Notes under the pieces: model-generated
Database searches by the model: none
Told to the model about the DNA's origin: nothing
The model's input: only the letters and a program-made list of their open reading frames with translations
Assembly: GCA_903896015.1 (NCBI GenBank)
Contig: CAITWF010000113.1
Coordinates: 1-60,450 of the forward strand
Source of the DNA: an uncultured Opitutia bacterium
GTDB taxonomy: Bacteria > Verrucomicrobiota > Verrucomicrobiia > Opitutales > Opitutaceae
DNA length: 60,450 nt
Direction: 5' to 3'
Translations under genes and position numbers: made by a program
In this document: positions 28,203 through 37,040 of the stretch, in pieces
How positions within the stretch are numbered: position 1 is the stretch's first letter
Layout: every line of letters starts with the position of its first letter

Positions 28203-29195
28203 TCACCGATCGGCGTAGCCCTGCGGGCGCGACGAGTGCCACTTCCACGCGGTCGCAACGATGGAATCGATCGTGGGGAATTTGATTTTCCAGCCGAGTT
28301 CACGCTGGGCTTTGCGCGAATCGGCGTAAAGCGCGGGCGGATCGCCGGGACGGCGGGGCTTCTCGATTACGTTGATTTTTTTGCCGGTGGCCTTTTCCAC
28401 CGCGCGAACGACTTCGCGGTTTGAGGTCGGTTTGCCGGTGCCGAGATTGTAGAATAGCGCGGATCCTGGCGTCGTGAGTTTGTCGAACACGGCAATGTGC
28501 GCGCGGCTAAGATCGTCGACGTGGACGTAGTCGCGGAGGCAGGTGCCATCCGGAGTGGGGTAGTCCGTGCCGTAGAGTTCGAGGTGCGGGCGCTTGCCGA
28601 TCGCGGTATCGATCGCCAACGGGATGAGGTGCGTTTCCGGATGGTGGTCTTCGCCGATCGCACCGTCTTCGGAGGCGCCGGCGGCATTGAAGTAGCGGAA
28701 GGCTGCAAAACTCAGGCCCGTCGCGGGCGCGAGCGCGCGGAGAGCGTTTTCGATGTCGAGCTTGGTTTGGCCGTAGGGGTTGATCGGCGCCTGCGGAAAA
28801 TTTTCGTCGATCGGTAGCTTGGCGGGCACGCCGAAGGTCGCGCAGGTGGATGAGAAGACGAATTTCTTCACACCGGCTTGAAGCATAGCGTGGAGCATGT
28901 GCAGCGTGTCGGCGCTGTTGTTGAGGTAGTATTTCAACGGGTCGGTCACTGACTCGCCGACGTAGCAGTAGGCGGCAAAGTGCATCACGACCTCGATTTT
29001 CTCGGCGCGGAGGATGCGCTTGATGACACTCTCGTCGCCAAGATCGCCGCCGTGGACGGTCACGCCCTCGGCCAGAGCGCCACGGTGGCCATAGACGAAA
29101 TTGTCGAGCACGACCGGACGATGACCGGCAGTGGCGAGTTGGCGGACGCAATGGCTGCCGATGTAACCGGCGCCTCCGACGACGAGGACGTTCAT
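28203..29195 (-). CDS. galE: UDP-glucose 4-epimerase
   Basis: 330-residue extended SDR. NAD-binding motif VVGGAGYIGSH at the N-terminus, SSTCATFG with the catalytic Thr/Ser position, YGQTK with the Tyr-Lys pair near residue 145, RYFNAAGA, and LRDYVHVDDL. This is the standard GalE set; it interconverts UDP-glucose and UDP-galactose for the Leloir pathway and for glycan synthesis. The gene is divergent from the ketosynthase gene with about 60 bases between starts. Confidence 0.93.
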   Translation of the reverse strand: MNVLVVGGAGYIGSHCVRQLATAGHRPVVLDNFVYGHRGALAEGVTVHGGDLGDESVIKRILRAEKIEVVMHFAAYCYVGESVTDPLKYYLNNSADTLHMLHAMLQAGVKKFVFSSTCATFGVPAKLPIDENFPQAPINPYGQTKLDIENALRALAPATGLSFAAFRYFNAAGASEDGAIGEDHHPETHLIPLAIDTAIGKRPHLELYGTDYPTPDGTCLRDYVHVDDLSRAHIAVFDKLTTPGSALFYNLGTGKPTSNREVVRAVEKATGKKINVIEKPRRPGDPPALYADSRKAQRELGWKIKFPTIDSIVATAWKWHSSRPQGYADR

Positions 29196-29255
29196 GCGGC
29201 GAGGCTTGTATTGCTTTCGTAGCGGGGTTGGCTAGCGATTTCCGTTTTCACGTTC

Positions 29256-30494
29256 ATGTCATCCTCTCGCATCGTCATCACCGGAGTGGGTCTCACGGCC
29301 CCGAACGGCAACTCGCTGGCCGAGTTTCGGGCCAATTTGCTTGCCGGGGTTGCGGGCATCGAGCGCATGGAAATTCGCTATATGGGCTCGCAGCTCGCGG
29401 GCGTCTGCCATTTCGATGCGTTGCGGCACCAGAAGAAAAAGGAAGTGCGCGTGGGGACACGGGCGGGAAGCATCTCGATCTATTGCGCGCGCGAGGCGCT
29501 GGCCGACAGCGGCATTGCGTGGGACGCCGTCCCGAAGGATCGCGTGGGGATTTACATCGGGTGCACAGAACACGGAAACGTCGAGACCGAGAACGAAATC
29601 TATAATATCTCGAAATTTAATTACGACACGAAGTTCTGGTCGCATTACCACAATCCCCGGACGGTCGCCAACAACCCCGCCGGCGAAACTTCGCTCAATC
29701 TCGGCGTCACCGGTCCAAGCTACACGATCGGTGCGGCGTGTGCGGCGGGCAACATGGGCCTCATCCACGCGACGCAGATGCTGCGACTCGGCGAGGTGGA
29801 CCTCGCGATCTGCGGCGGGGTAAGCGAGAGCATCCACACGTTTGGAATCTTCGCCGGCTTCAAATCTCAAAATGCCCTCGCGACCCACGAAGACCCACAC
29901 AAAGCATCGCGGCCCTTCGACAAGGCGCGCAACGGCATCGTGATCTCCGAAGGCGGGGCACTTTACACACTCGAACGGCTCGACGACGCGCAGAAACGCG
30001 GCGCGAAAATCTACGCCGAGATCGCCGGCTATCATGTGAACAGTGATGCTAGCGACTACGTGCTGCCGAATCCGACGCGGCAGGCGGAGTGCATCCGATC
30101 GGCCCTGAGCCGGGCAAAGCTGGAGCCGCGCGACATCCATATCGTTAACACCCACGCGACCGCCACGCCGCTCGGCGACATCCAGGAATGCGAAGCGATC
30201 CGCGCCGTCTTTGGCGAAGGCTGTCCGGACACGTCGATCAACAACACCAAGAGTTATATCGGTCACTGCATGGGCGCAGCCGGTGCGCTTGAGCTCGCGG
30301 GCAACCTCCCGTCATTCGACGACCTCGTGGTTCATCCGACGATCAACGTCGACGATCTCGACCCGCAATGCGCGCTGCCGGGCCTCGTGCTCAATCAGCC
30401 GCGCAAGGTTGAGAAAGTAGACACCATTCTCAATAATTCCTTCGGCATGCTGGGGATAAATTCCACGTTGATTGTTAAGCGGTTTGTCCCCTAA
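29256..30494 (+). CDS. FabF-type beta-ketoacyl synthase of a lipid cluster
   Basis: 412 residues, condensing enzyme of the KAS I/II family. The complete catalytic triad is visible: Cys162 in IGAACAAGN, His300 in NTHATATPLGD and His337 in IGHCMGAAGAL, with the structural Lys332 (NNTKS). The active-site context differs from ordinary FabF (ACAAG instead of ACATG; IGHCMGAAG instead of TGHLLGAAG), which suggests a specialised paralogue. It is followed 20 bases later by an acyl carrier protein. I infer it is the chain-elongating synthase of the 29-38 kb lipid cluster. Confidence 0.9.
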   Translation: MSSSRIVITGVGLTAPNGNSLAEFRANLLAGVAGIERMEIRYMGSQLAGVCHFDALRHQKKKEVRVGTRAGSISIYCAREALADSGIAWDAVPKDRVGIYIGCTEHGNVETENEIYNISKFNYDTKFWSHYHNPRTVANNPAGETSLNLGVTGPSYTIGAACAAGNMGLIHATQMLRLGEVDLAICGGVSESIHTFGIFAGFKSQNALATHEDPHKASRPFDKARNGIVISEGGALYTLERLDDAQKRGAKIYAEIAGYHVNSDASDYVLPNPTRQAECIRSALSRAKLEPRDIHIVNTHATATPLGDIQECEAIRAVFGEGCPDTSINNTKSYIGHCMGAAGALELAGNLPSFDDLVVHPTINVDDLDPQCALPGLVLNQPRKVEKVDTILNNSFGMLGINSTLIVKRFVP

Positions 30495-30514
30495 TTCGCC
30501 CCTCGACCCGACCT

Positions 30515-30778
<264 letters not shown>

Positions 30779-30802
30779 GCGCGAACCAAAGATGGAATAA
30801 AG

Positions 30803-30826
30803 GCCGGGCTACGCGCCCGGCTTTTT
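30803..30826 (+). terminator. Rho-independent terminator after the ACP gene
   Basis: GCCGGGC, a 5-base loop, GCCCGGC, then TTTTT. It starts 24 bases after the ACP stop and would separate ketosynthase-ACP from the downstream genes, or attenuate read-through into them. Confidence 0.75.
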
Positions 30827-30837
30827 GTTTATATGCG

Positions 30838-30892
30838 GAACTCAGGAAAGCTCGAAAAGGGTTGGCTTCTGCCTTCCTGATTTCCTGAGTTC
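30838..30892. promoter_or_regulatory. 12-bp inverted repeat before the first flavoprotein gene
   Basis: GAACTCAGGAAA and its exact complement TTTCCTGAGTTC are separated by 31 bases and end 15 bases before the ATG at 30908. The spacer holds a further CTTCCTGA half-copy. It could be a regulator site pair or an mRNA hairpin in the leader. Confidence 0.45.
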
Positions 30893-30907
30893 TGCATTCT
30901 CCGCTGC

Positions 30908-32353
30908 ATGAACACCCGCTCGCACTACGATGTCGCCGTCATCGGCGCCGGCATGTCCGGTCTCGCGGCGGGCATCCGGTTGGCGCATTTCGGCAAGAAG
31001 GTCTGCATCTTTGAGCGCCACAACGCCGCCGGCGGCCTGAACAGTTTTTACTCGATTAACGGCCGCAAGTTCGACGTCGGCCTCCACGCGATGACCAACT
31101 TCGTGCGGCCCGGCGTGAAAGGCACGCCGCTCACGAAACTCCTCCGCCAACTCCGCATCGATCGCGACCAGTTTGCCCTCTGCGAGCAGAAGCAATCGCG
31201 CATCGCCTTCGGTCCGCGGGGGGAAACCTCGCTGCGCTTTACGAACGATTTCGCCGTGCTCGAAGCCGACGTCGCGGAGAAATTTCCCGCGGAGATCGAC
31301 GGCTTTCGTAAACTCGTCGCGCTAGTGCGCTCCTATGACGACGTGTCGCTCGATGCCAAACCCGAGTCGGCCCGCGCCGTCGTGCGGCGGCACGTGACCG
31401 ATCCGCTGCTGGAGGACATGCTGTTTTGCCCAGTGATGTATTACGGCAGCGCGACCGAGCACGACATGGACTTCGGGCAGTTTGTGATCATGTTCAAGGC
31501 GCTCTTTCTCGAGGGCTTTGCGCGGCCGTTCGAGGGCGTGCGGCTCGTGATCCGCGTGCTGTTGGAAAAATACCGCTCGGCCGGCGGCGAGCGCCGGATG
31601 AAATGCGGTGTGCAACGCATCGTCGAGCGTGACGGTCGCGCGACCGCGCTCGTGCTCGATGAGGGCAGCGAAGTCACAGCCGATCACATCATCTCGTCGA
31701 TCGGCGCGCCGGAGACCGAGTCGTTGATTCATCTCGGCCGCGCCGCAGCGGGAGAGGGCGAACCGCCGCCCGCCAACATCGGCCGTCTCTCATTCGTCGA
31801 AACGATCACGATCCTCGGCCGGCAACCCGATGAATTTGGTTGGGGGAGCGACACGATTATTTTTTTCAATGACTCGCCGCACTTTGCTTACGAACGTTGC
31901 GCCGACCAGGTCGATCCGCGCAGCGGCGTGATTTGTTTCCCGAACAATTTCGATTTCGGGCCGGAGCGGATGCTGCCCGAGGGCGTGCTTCGCGTCACGT
32001 GTCTCGCGGACTACGCGCACTGGGCGAATCTTTCCGAGAATCATTATCGCGCGGACAAAGCGCGCTGGTTCGCCACGGTACAGCGCAGCGCGCGACGCTT
32101 CCTGCCGGCGGTGGAAGACAGCGCCCTCGACGCCGCAACACTAGCGACGGACATGTTCACGCCCCGCACCATCACGAAATTCACCGGACACTTCGGCGGC
32201 GCAATCTACGGATCGCCAGTCAAGCACCGACAAGGCCGCACGGAATTGAGCAACGTTTACCTTTGCGGCACGGATCAGGGTTTTCTTGGCATCGTGGGCG
32301 CCATGCTTAGCGGAATCTCGATGGCGAATTATCACATCTTGCAAAAAGGGTAG
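30908..32353 (+). CDS. CrtI-like FAD-dependent desaturase/isomerase (1)
   Basis: 481 residues of the phytoene-desaturase/carotenoid-isomerase flavoprotein family. The N-terminal dinucleotide fold VIGAGMSGLAAGIRLAHFGK is followed by ERHNAAGGLNSFY; the C-terminal FAD-contacting part is VYLCGTDQGFLGIVGAMLSG. There are no carotenoid genes (crtB, crtE) in the window; its neighbours are fatty-acid genes. I infer action on a polyunsaturated acyl chain (desaturation, saturation or isomerisation) rather than on phytoene. It is about 25% different in layout from the second copy at 33269 and not a recent duplicate. Confidence 0.82.
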   Translation: MNTRSHYDVAVIGAGMSGLAAGIRLAHFGKKVCIFERHNAAGGLNSFYSINGRKFDVGLHAMTNFVRPGVKGTPLTKLLRQLRIDRDQFALCEQKQSRIAFGPRGETSLRFTNDFAVLEADVAEKFPAEIDGFRKLVALVRSYDDVSLDAKPESARAVVRRHVTDPLLEDMLFCPVMYYGSATEHDMDFGQFVIMFKALFLEGFARPFEGVRLVIRVLLEKYRSAGGERRMKCGVQRIVERDGRATALVLDEGSEVTADHIISSIGAPETESLIHLGRAAAGEGEPPPANIGRLSFVETITILGRQPDEFGWGSDTIIFFNDSPHFAYERCADQVDPRSGVICFPNNFDFGPERMLPEGVLRVTCLADYAHWANLSENHYRADKARWFATVQRSARRFLPAVEDSALDAATLATDMFTPRTITKFTGHFGGAIYGSPVKHRQGRTELSNVYLCGTDQGFLGIVGAMLSGISMANYHILQKG

Positions 32354-32379
32354 GGCCCGCGCGAAGCTCGCAGCGCCCC

Positions 32380-33228
32380 ATGAAAAAAATCCTTATCACC
32401 GCCGCGCTCGCGCTTTCCTCTGCTATGGCCGCCGACTTCCACGATCACCTCGGCCTGCAGTTGTGGAGCCTGCGCGCGCAAACCAAAGTCAGCACCACCG
32501 GTGCACTCGATCAGGCCAAGGCCTACGGCATCAGCGAGGTCGAGACCGCCGGCACCGGCAGTCTCACGACCGAGCAGTTCGCCGCCGAGTTAAAGGCACG
32601 TGGTCTCCACGCCGTCAGTGCCCACATCGGCTACGGCGATCTGGCCAAGGACATCAACGCTGCGATCGCGACCGCAAAGACACTCGGCGCGAGCTACATC
32701 ATTTGCCCCTATCCCAAAACCTCGAAGGACAGGAAAGTCACCGACGAGATCATTCATGAGATGGCGGCCAACTTTAATCAATGGGGCGAAGCCTGCCAGG
32801 CAGCGGGGCTGCATTTTGGCTACCATCCGCACGGGCTGGAATGGGTGGCGAGTTCCGCCAATCCGAACGAAAAGCTTTTCGACATCCTGCTCCGCGAAAC
32901 CAAGCCCGGTTTGGTCGGCTACGAAATGGACGTTTTTTGGGCATATCACGCCGGACAGGATCCAGCGAAGTTGCTCGTAGCTCATCCTGATCGCTGGTTG
33001 ATGCTTCACGTGAAGGATATGCGCAAAGGCGCGCTCACCGGCTTCTCCACTGGCAGCGCGCCGCCGACGGACAACGTCGCCGTTGGCTCCGGTCAGATCG
33101 ACTGGACCGCGGTGCTCGGCGCCGCGCAGAAGATCGGCGTGAAATACTATTTCATTGAGGACGAGACGCCCGCCCCGCTGCAGTGCATTCCCGACAGCTT
33201 GAAATTTCTGCGAGCGCTGAAACTCTGA
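32380..33228 (+). CDS. Exported xylose-isomerase-like TIM-barrel protein
   Basis: 282 residues with a Sec signal peptide ([18 protein letters not shown]). TIM-barrel sugar isomerase/epimerase family: [66 protein letters not shown] and YYFIEDET. Conserved Glu/His/Asp suggest a metal site. It sits between the two CrtI-like genes on the same strand, 26 bases after the first and 40 before the second, although its predicted periplasmic sugar chemistry does not fit a lipid pathway. It may be a passenger. Confidence 0.8.
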   Translation: MKKILITAALALSSAMAADFHDHLGLQLWSLRAQTKVSTTGALDQAKAYGISEVETAGTGSLTTEQFAAELKARGLHAVSAHIGYGDLAKDINAAIATAKTLGASYIICPYPKTSKDRKVTDEIIHEMAANFNQWGEACQAAGLHFGYHPHGLEWVASSANPNEKLFDILLRETKPGLVGYEMDVFWAYHAGQDPAKLLVAHPDRWLMLHVKDMRKGALTGFSTGSAPPTDNVAVGSGQIDWTAVLGAAQKIGVKYYFIEDETPAPLQCIPDSLKFLRALKL

Positions 33229-33268
33229 GTTGCGCTTCGGCGACACCCCGCCTCAGTCTTGGCGATCC

Positions 33269-34735
33269 ATGGCTTACGACTGGCTCAAAGGTGTCGCCGA
33301 CGAGTATGATGTGATCGTCATCGGCAGCGGTCTCGGCGGACTCACGGGCGCCAACGTGCTCGCGAAGGCCGGCCACCGCGTGCTGCTGCTCGAGCATCAC
33401 TATCAATTCGGCGGGCTCGCGACGTGGTTCACGCGCAAGGGTGGCCACATTTTCGACATTTCCCTGCACGGTTTTCCCATCGGTATGATCAAGTCGTGCC
33501 GCAAGTATTGGACGAAGGAAATTTCCGACGCGATCGTGCAATTAAAGGACGTCCGGTTCGTCAACCCGCAGATGGATGTGTGGACGACGTTCACCCGCGA
33601 GGATTACACGCGCGTGCTGGTCGAAAACTTCCGACTGCCGCGCGAGAAAGTGGAGGCGTTCTACGACTACCTCCGCGCGATGAACTACTATGACAACAAC
33701 CCCGAGACGACGGGCGAGATGCTCAACCGTTTTTTCCCTAGCCGGCCCGACGTCCACCGTCTGCTGATGGAGCCCATCTCCTACGCGAACGGCTCTAACT
33801 TCGACGATCCCGCGATCGCGTTTGGTATCGTGTTTTCGAATTTCATGGGCGCCGGCGTTTACACGTTTCGTGGCGGCTCCGACGTGCTCATCGAAAAGAT
33901 GACGGCGGAGCTGAAGAAGAACGGAGTCGAACTGCGCAAGAAGGTCCTCGTCGAAAAAATTCTCGTCGAAGAGCGTGAGGGCCGGAAGGTCGCCTGCGGG
34001 ATCGTGGCGGGCAACGGCCGAGTGATCCGTGCGAAAGCGATTCTCTCGAACGCGAATATCCACAACACGATCTTCAAGCTCGCGGGCGCGGAGAATTTTC
34101 CCGCGGACTTCGTCGAAGAGGCGCGCAAAGTCCGGATTAACACCAGTTCGTGCCAGGTCTACCTTGGGATTCGGAAGGGCGAAACGATCCCGCACATCGG
34201 CGATCTCGTTTTCACCTCGGCGGCACCAGAATACAGCAACGACGAACTGACGGCGCTGCACACGACAAGTCGCACGTTTTCCGTCTATTATCCGGACACG
34301 CGCCCCGGCTCCGATCGCTACACTGTTGTCGCCTCACTTAACGGCCGCTATCCGGAGTGGAAGCAACTGAACGACGTAGCCTACGAGCAGCACAAAACGC
34401 GGCTGATCGATGAGGCGATCGAGGCGCTGGAAAAGTTCATCCCTGGTGTCCGCGCGAAGATCGATTGGAGAGAGGCGGCGACCCCGCGCACGATTGAGCG
34501 CTACACGACGCATGCACTCGGCACCTCGTTCGGCACGAAGTTCGAGGGGCTGCCTGTCTCGATGAACCTTTCCGAAAAACTCCCCGGACTTTACCACGCC
34601 GGGTCGGTTGGAATCATCATGTCGGGCTGGCTCGGCACCATCAACTACGGCGTAATCACCGCGAACAAGATCGACAAAGCGCTCTTCGGGCAAAAGCGTG
34701 CCGGCGCCCCGTCGCTCGCCACGACCTCCGCCTAA
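33269..34735 (+). CDS. CrtI-like FAD-dependent desaturase/isomerase (2)
   Basis: 488 residues from ATG 33269. N-terminal FAD fold [22 protein letters not shown], then [15 protein letters not shown]-terminal [17 protein letters not shown]. The same broad family as the gene at 30908, but the C-terminal flavin motif differs (GSVGI against GTDQG), so the two may act on different bonds. Its stop lies 4 bases before the FabZ-like start, so it belongs to the FabZ-FabI-OleA-OleB block. Substrate unknown. Confidence 0.82.
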   Translation: MAYDWLKGVADEYDVIVIGSGLGGLTGANVLAKAGHRVLLLEHHYQFGGLATWFTRKGGHIFDISLHGFPIGMIKSCRKYWTKEISDAIVQLKDVRFVNPQMDVWTTFTREDYTRVLVENFRLPREKVEAFYDYLRAMNYYDNNPETTGEMLNRFFPSRPDVHRLLMEPISYANGSNFDDPAIAFGIVFSNFMGAGVYTFRGGSDVLIEKMTAELKKNGVELRKKVLVEKILVEEREGRKVACGIVAGNGRVIRAKAILSNANIHNTIFKLAGAENFPADFVEEARKVRINTSSCQVYLGIRKGETIPHIGDLVFTSAAPEYSNDELTALHTTSRTFSVYYPDTRPGSDRYTVVASLNGRYPEWKQLNDVAYEQHKTRLIDEAIEALEKFIPGVRAKIDWREAATPRTIERYTTHALGTSFGTKFEGLPVSMNLSEKLPGLYHAGSVGIIMSGWLGTINYGVITANKIDKALFGQKRAGAPSLATTSA

Positions 34736-34739
34736 TCCC

Positions 34740-35195
34740 ATGCCCGTCGCTGTCACCGAACTCATTCCGCACCGTCCGCCTTTTTTGTTTGTGGATGAAA
34801 TTGTCTCCGACGCGCCCGAGGCGTTTGTCGCGAAGCGCACCTGGCGCGCCGACGAGGATTTTTATCGCGGCCACTATCCGGGTGCGCCGATCACTCCAGG
34901 CGTATTGCTCTGTGAGGCGGTGTTTCAAACGGCGGCATGCTACATGGCGCTGAAGGCCCGGGCGGCGGGCGGGAAGCCCGGCGAAGGGGTGCCGCTGATC
35001 GCAAAGATCGGGGATGTGCGTTTTCGCAGTCCGGTTTATCCAGGCGACACCGTTCTGATCGAGGTGAGGGAAAAGGAGGCCATGGGTGGATTCACGATGC
35101 TGAGCGGGTCCATGAAAAGAGCCGACGGCACGCGGGTGATGAATCTGGAGTGTGCGGTCGCGTGGAAAACGCCCGAGGGTGCGCCTACGCCATGA
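34740..35195 (+). CDS. FabZ-like 3-hydroxyacyl-ACP dehydratase
   Basis: 151-residue hotdog-fold protein. PHRPPFLFVDEI is the family signature; catalytic His45 (GHYPG) and Glu59 (GVLLCEAV) are 14 residues apart, as in FabZ. ATG 34740 is chosen at the start of the hotdog fold. It overlaps the FabI-like gene by ATGA. In the cluster it would supply the dehydration that puts double bonds in the chain. Confidence 0.9.
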   Translation: MPVAVTELIPHRPPFLFVDEIVSDAPEAFVAKRTWRADEDFYRGHYPGAPITPGVLLCEAVFQTAACYMALKARAAGGKPGEGVPLIAKIGDVRFRSPVYPGDTVLIEVREKEAMGGFTMLSGSMKRADGTRVMNLECAVAWKTPEGAPTP

Positions 35196-36004
35196 GTGAT
35201 TTCCTCCAAGTCGCCGGAAAAACGTTTCTCGTTTTCGGCGTCGCGAACAAGAAGAGCGTCGCGTGGTTCATCGCCAAGTCGCTGGAGGAGCAGGGCGCGC
35301 GCGTGCTCTACAGTGTGCGGTCTGAGGCACGGAAGAAATCCCTCGAGGCCCTGCTTGCCGGCAAACCCGTATTCGCGTGCGACGTGGAGGACGAGGGCGC
35401 GGCGCCGCGCCTCGCCACAGAAATTTCCCAGGGCGGGCATGCGCCACTGCACGGCATCGTCCACTCGATCGCGTTTGCGAACTACAGCGAGGGCTTCAAG
35501 GCGTTTTATGAGACGAAGCGCGCCGACTTTCTTCAGGCGACTGCGGTCTCGGCCTTTTCGCTGGTGGAGATCGCGAAGGCGTTTAAGCCGCTGCTCGCAC
35601 CCAATGCGTCGGTAGTGACCATCGGCATTTCGTCACTGCTCGTGACCCCCGACAACTACGGTTACATGGGACCGATCAAGGCGGCGCTCGAATCGAGCGT
35701 GCGATTTCTGGCGAAGTCATTCAGCGCGCACGGGCAGGTGCGCTTCAATGCGATTGGTGCGGGGCCGCTAAAGACGAGTGCGTCGGCGGGGATTCCCGGA
35801 TATCTCGAAAGCTATCTCTACGCGGAGAAGCTGACGTTTCGGAAACGAAATCTCAGCACACAGGAGGTGGCTGACGCCGCGGTTTTTCTCCTCAGCGAGC
35901 GCAGCAGCGGCGTGAACGGCACGACCCTCCTCGTCGACGCCGGCCTCGGTTCCAACTATTTCGATCAGGAAATTGTCCGGCTCGCGATGCGGCCCGAGAA
36001 GTGA
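35192..36004 (+). CDS. FabI-like enoyl-ACP reductase homologue lacking the first tyrosine
   Basis: 270-residue SDR of the FabI type: GVANKKSVAWFIAKSL for cofactor binding, and Tyr156-x6-Lys163 (YGYMGPIK), the FabI spacing. The position of E. coli Tyr146 is Ile146 here (TIGISS in place of LSY). Tyr156 and Lys163, the main catalytic pair, are kept. The 11-base gap to the OleA-like gene and the ATGA overlap with FabZ show one operon. It may be a true enoyl reductase, or a ketoreductase working after OleA. Confidence 0.82.
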   Translation: MSDFLQVAGKTFLVFGVANKKSVAWFIAKSLEEQGARVLYSVRSEARKKSLEALLAGKPVFACDVEDEGAAPRLATEISQGGHAPLHGIVHSIAFANYSEGFKAFYETKRADFLQATAVSAFSLVEIAKAFKPLLAPNASVVTIGISSLLVTPDNYGYMGPIKAALESSVRFLAKSFSAHGQVRFNAIGAGPLKTSASAGIPGYLESYLYAEKLTFRKRNLSTQEVADAAVFLLSERSSGVNGTTLLVDAGLGSNYFDQEIVRLAMRPEK

Positions 36005-36014
36005 ACGCTGCCGG

Positions 36015-37040
36015 ATGAAATTCGAGAACGTCTGCATCGAGTCGCTCGCAGTTGCATTGCCCGACGAAATCTGGACATCTGCTCAGATCGAGGAGTCACT
36101 GCGTCCGCTCTACGAGCGGCTCAAGCTCCCCGTGGGACGGCTGGAATTGATGACGGGCATCCGTGAACGCCGGATGTGGCCGGCAGGCACGCGTCCGTCG
36201 GACGCCAGTGCGGCCGCGGGCAAGGCGGTCTTAGCGAAGTCGTCGCTCAGCGCAGAAACAATCGAGTTGTTCATCCATGCCGCGGTCAGTCGCGATATGC
36301 TCGAGCCCGCGACGGCCTCGTTTGCGCATCGCAAGATCGGGTTGCCGGGTTCGGCGCAGATCTTCGACGTTTCAAATGCTTGCCTTGGTTTTTTGAATGC
36401 ACTCACCGTCGCCGCCGGACTGATCGAATCGGGCCAGATTCGCTGCGCCATGATCGTCTCGGGTGAAAACGGTCGCCCGCTTGTGGAGCAGACGCTGCGA
36501 ACACTGCTCGATCGGCCCCTGACGCGAAACGAAATCAAACCCTATTTCGCCAACCTCACGATCGGCTCCGGCGCGGTCGGTGCGATAGTCTGCCACCGCT
36601 CGCTGGTGACGGGGAGGGCGCACCGTCTGCTTGGTGGCGTAGCGCGCGCGGCCACCGAGCACAGTGAACTCTGCCAGGGCGACACGCATGGTGCGGAGGC
36701 ACTCGCGATGCAGACGGATTCGGAACAGTTGCTGGTCGCTGGCGTGAAGCTCGCGAGCAAAACGTGGCGTGATTTCATGATGGAACAGGGAGAGGACTTC
36801 GCCCGCTTTATCTGCCATCAAGTCGGCAGCACGCATCGCCGGAAACTCTACGAAACGCTCGGGCTGGAACTCGCGAAGGATTTTTCCACCTTTGAAACGC
36901 TCGGCAACACCGGTTCCGTCGCGCTGCCCGCGACGCTCGCCGCCGCGATTGAGGCAGGGGCAGTGCACGATGGCGATCGCGTGGGGCTGCTCGGCATTGG
37001 CAGCGGGCTCAACTGTCTGATGCTCGCGTTGGAGTGGTGA
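36015..37040 (+). CDS. oleA: OleA-like head-to-head acyl condensing thiolase
   Basis: 341 residues. OleA joins two fatty-acyl thioesters to a beta-keto acid. The thiolase triad is Cys123 (SNACLGF), His268 (ICHQVGS) and Asn298 (TLGNTGS). The OleA-specific base, Glu117 in Xanthomonas, is matched by Glu97 in SRDMLEPATAS: it is 26 residues before the Cys, as in Xanthomonas (117 to 143), and His to Asn is 30 in both. The C-terminal GIGSGLNCL also matches OleA. ATG 36015 is 11 bases after the FabI-like stop. An ordinary FabH would lack that Glu. Confidence 0.88.
   Translation: MKFENVCIESLAVALPDEIWTSAQIEESLRPLYERLKLPVGRLELMTGIRERRMWPAGTRPSDASAAAGKAVLAKSSLSAETIELFIHAAVSRDMLEPATASFAHRKIGLPGSAQIFDVSNACLGFLNALTVAAGLIESGQIRCAMIVSGENGRPLVEQTLRTLLDRPLTRNEIKPYFANLTIGSGAVGAIVCHRSLVTGRAHRLLGGVARAATEHSELCQGDTHGAEALAMQTDSEQLLVAGVKLASKTWRDFMMEQGEDFARFICHQVGSTHRRKLYETLGLELAKDFSTFETLGNTGSVALPATLAAAIEAGAVHDGDRVGLLGIGSGLNCLMLALEW

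Noticed and set aside
30908-34735. Carotenoid biosynthesis operon
   Set aside because: The two CrtI-like genes have no crtB, crtE or lycopene cyclase nearby; all close neighbours are acyl-chain genes.
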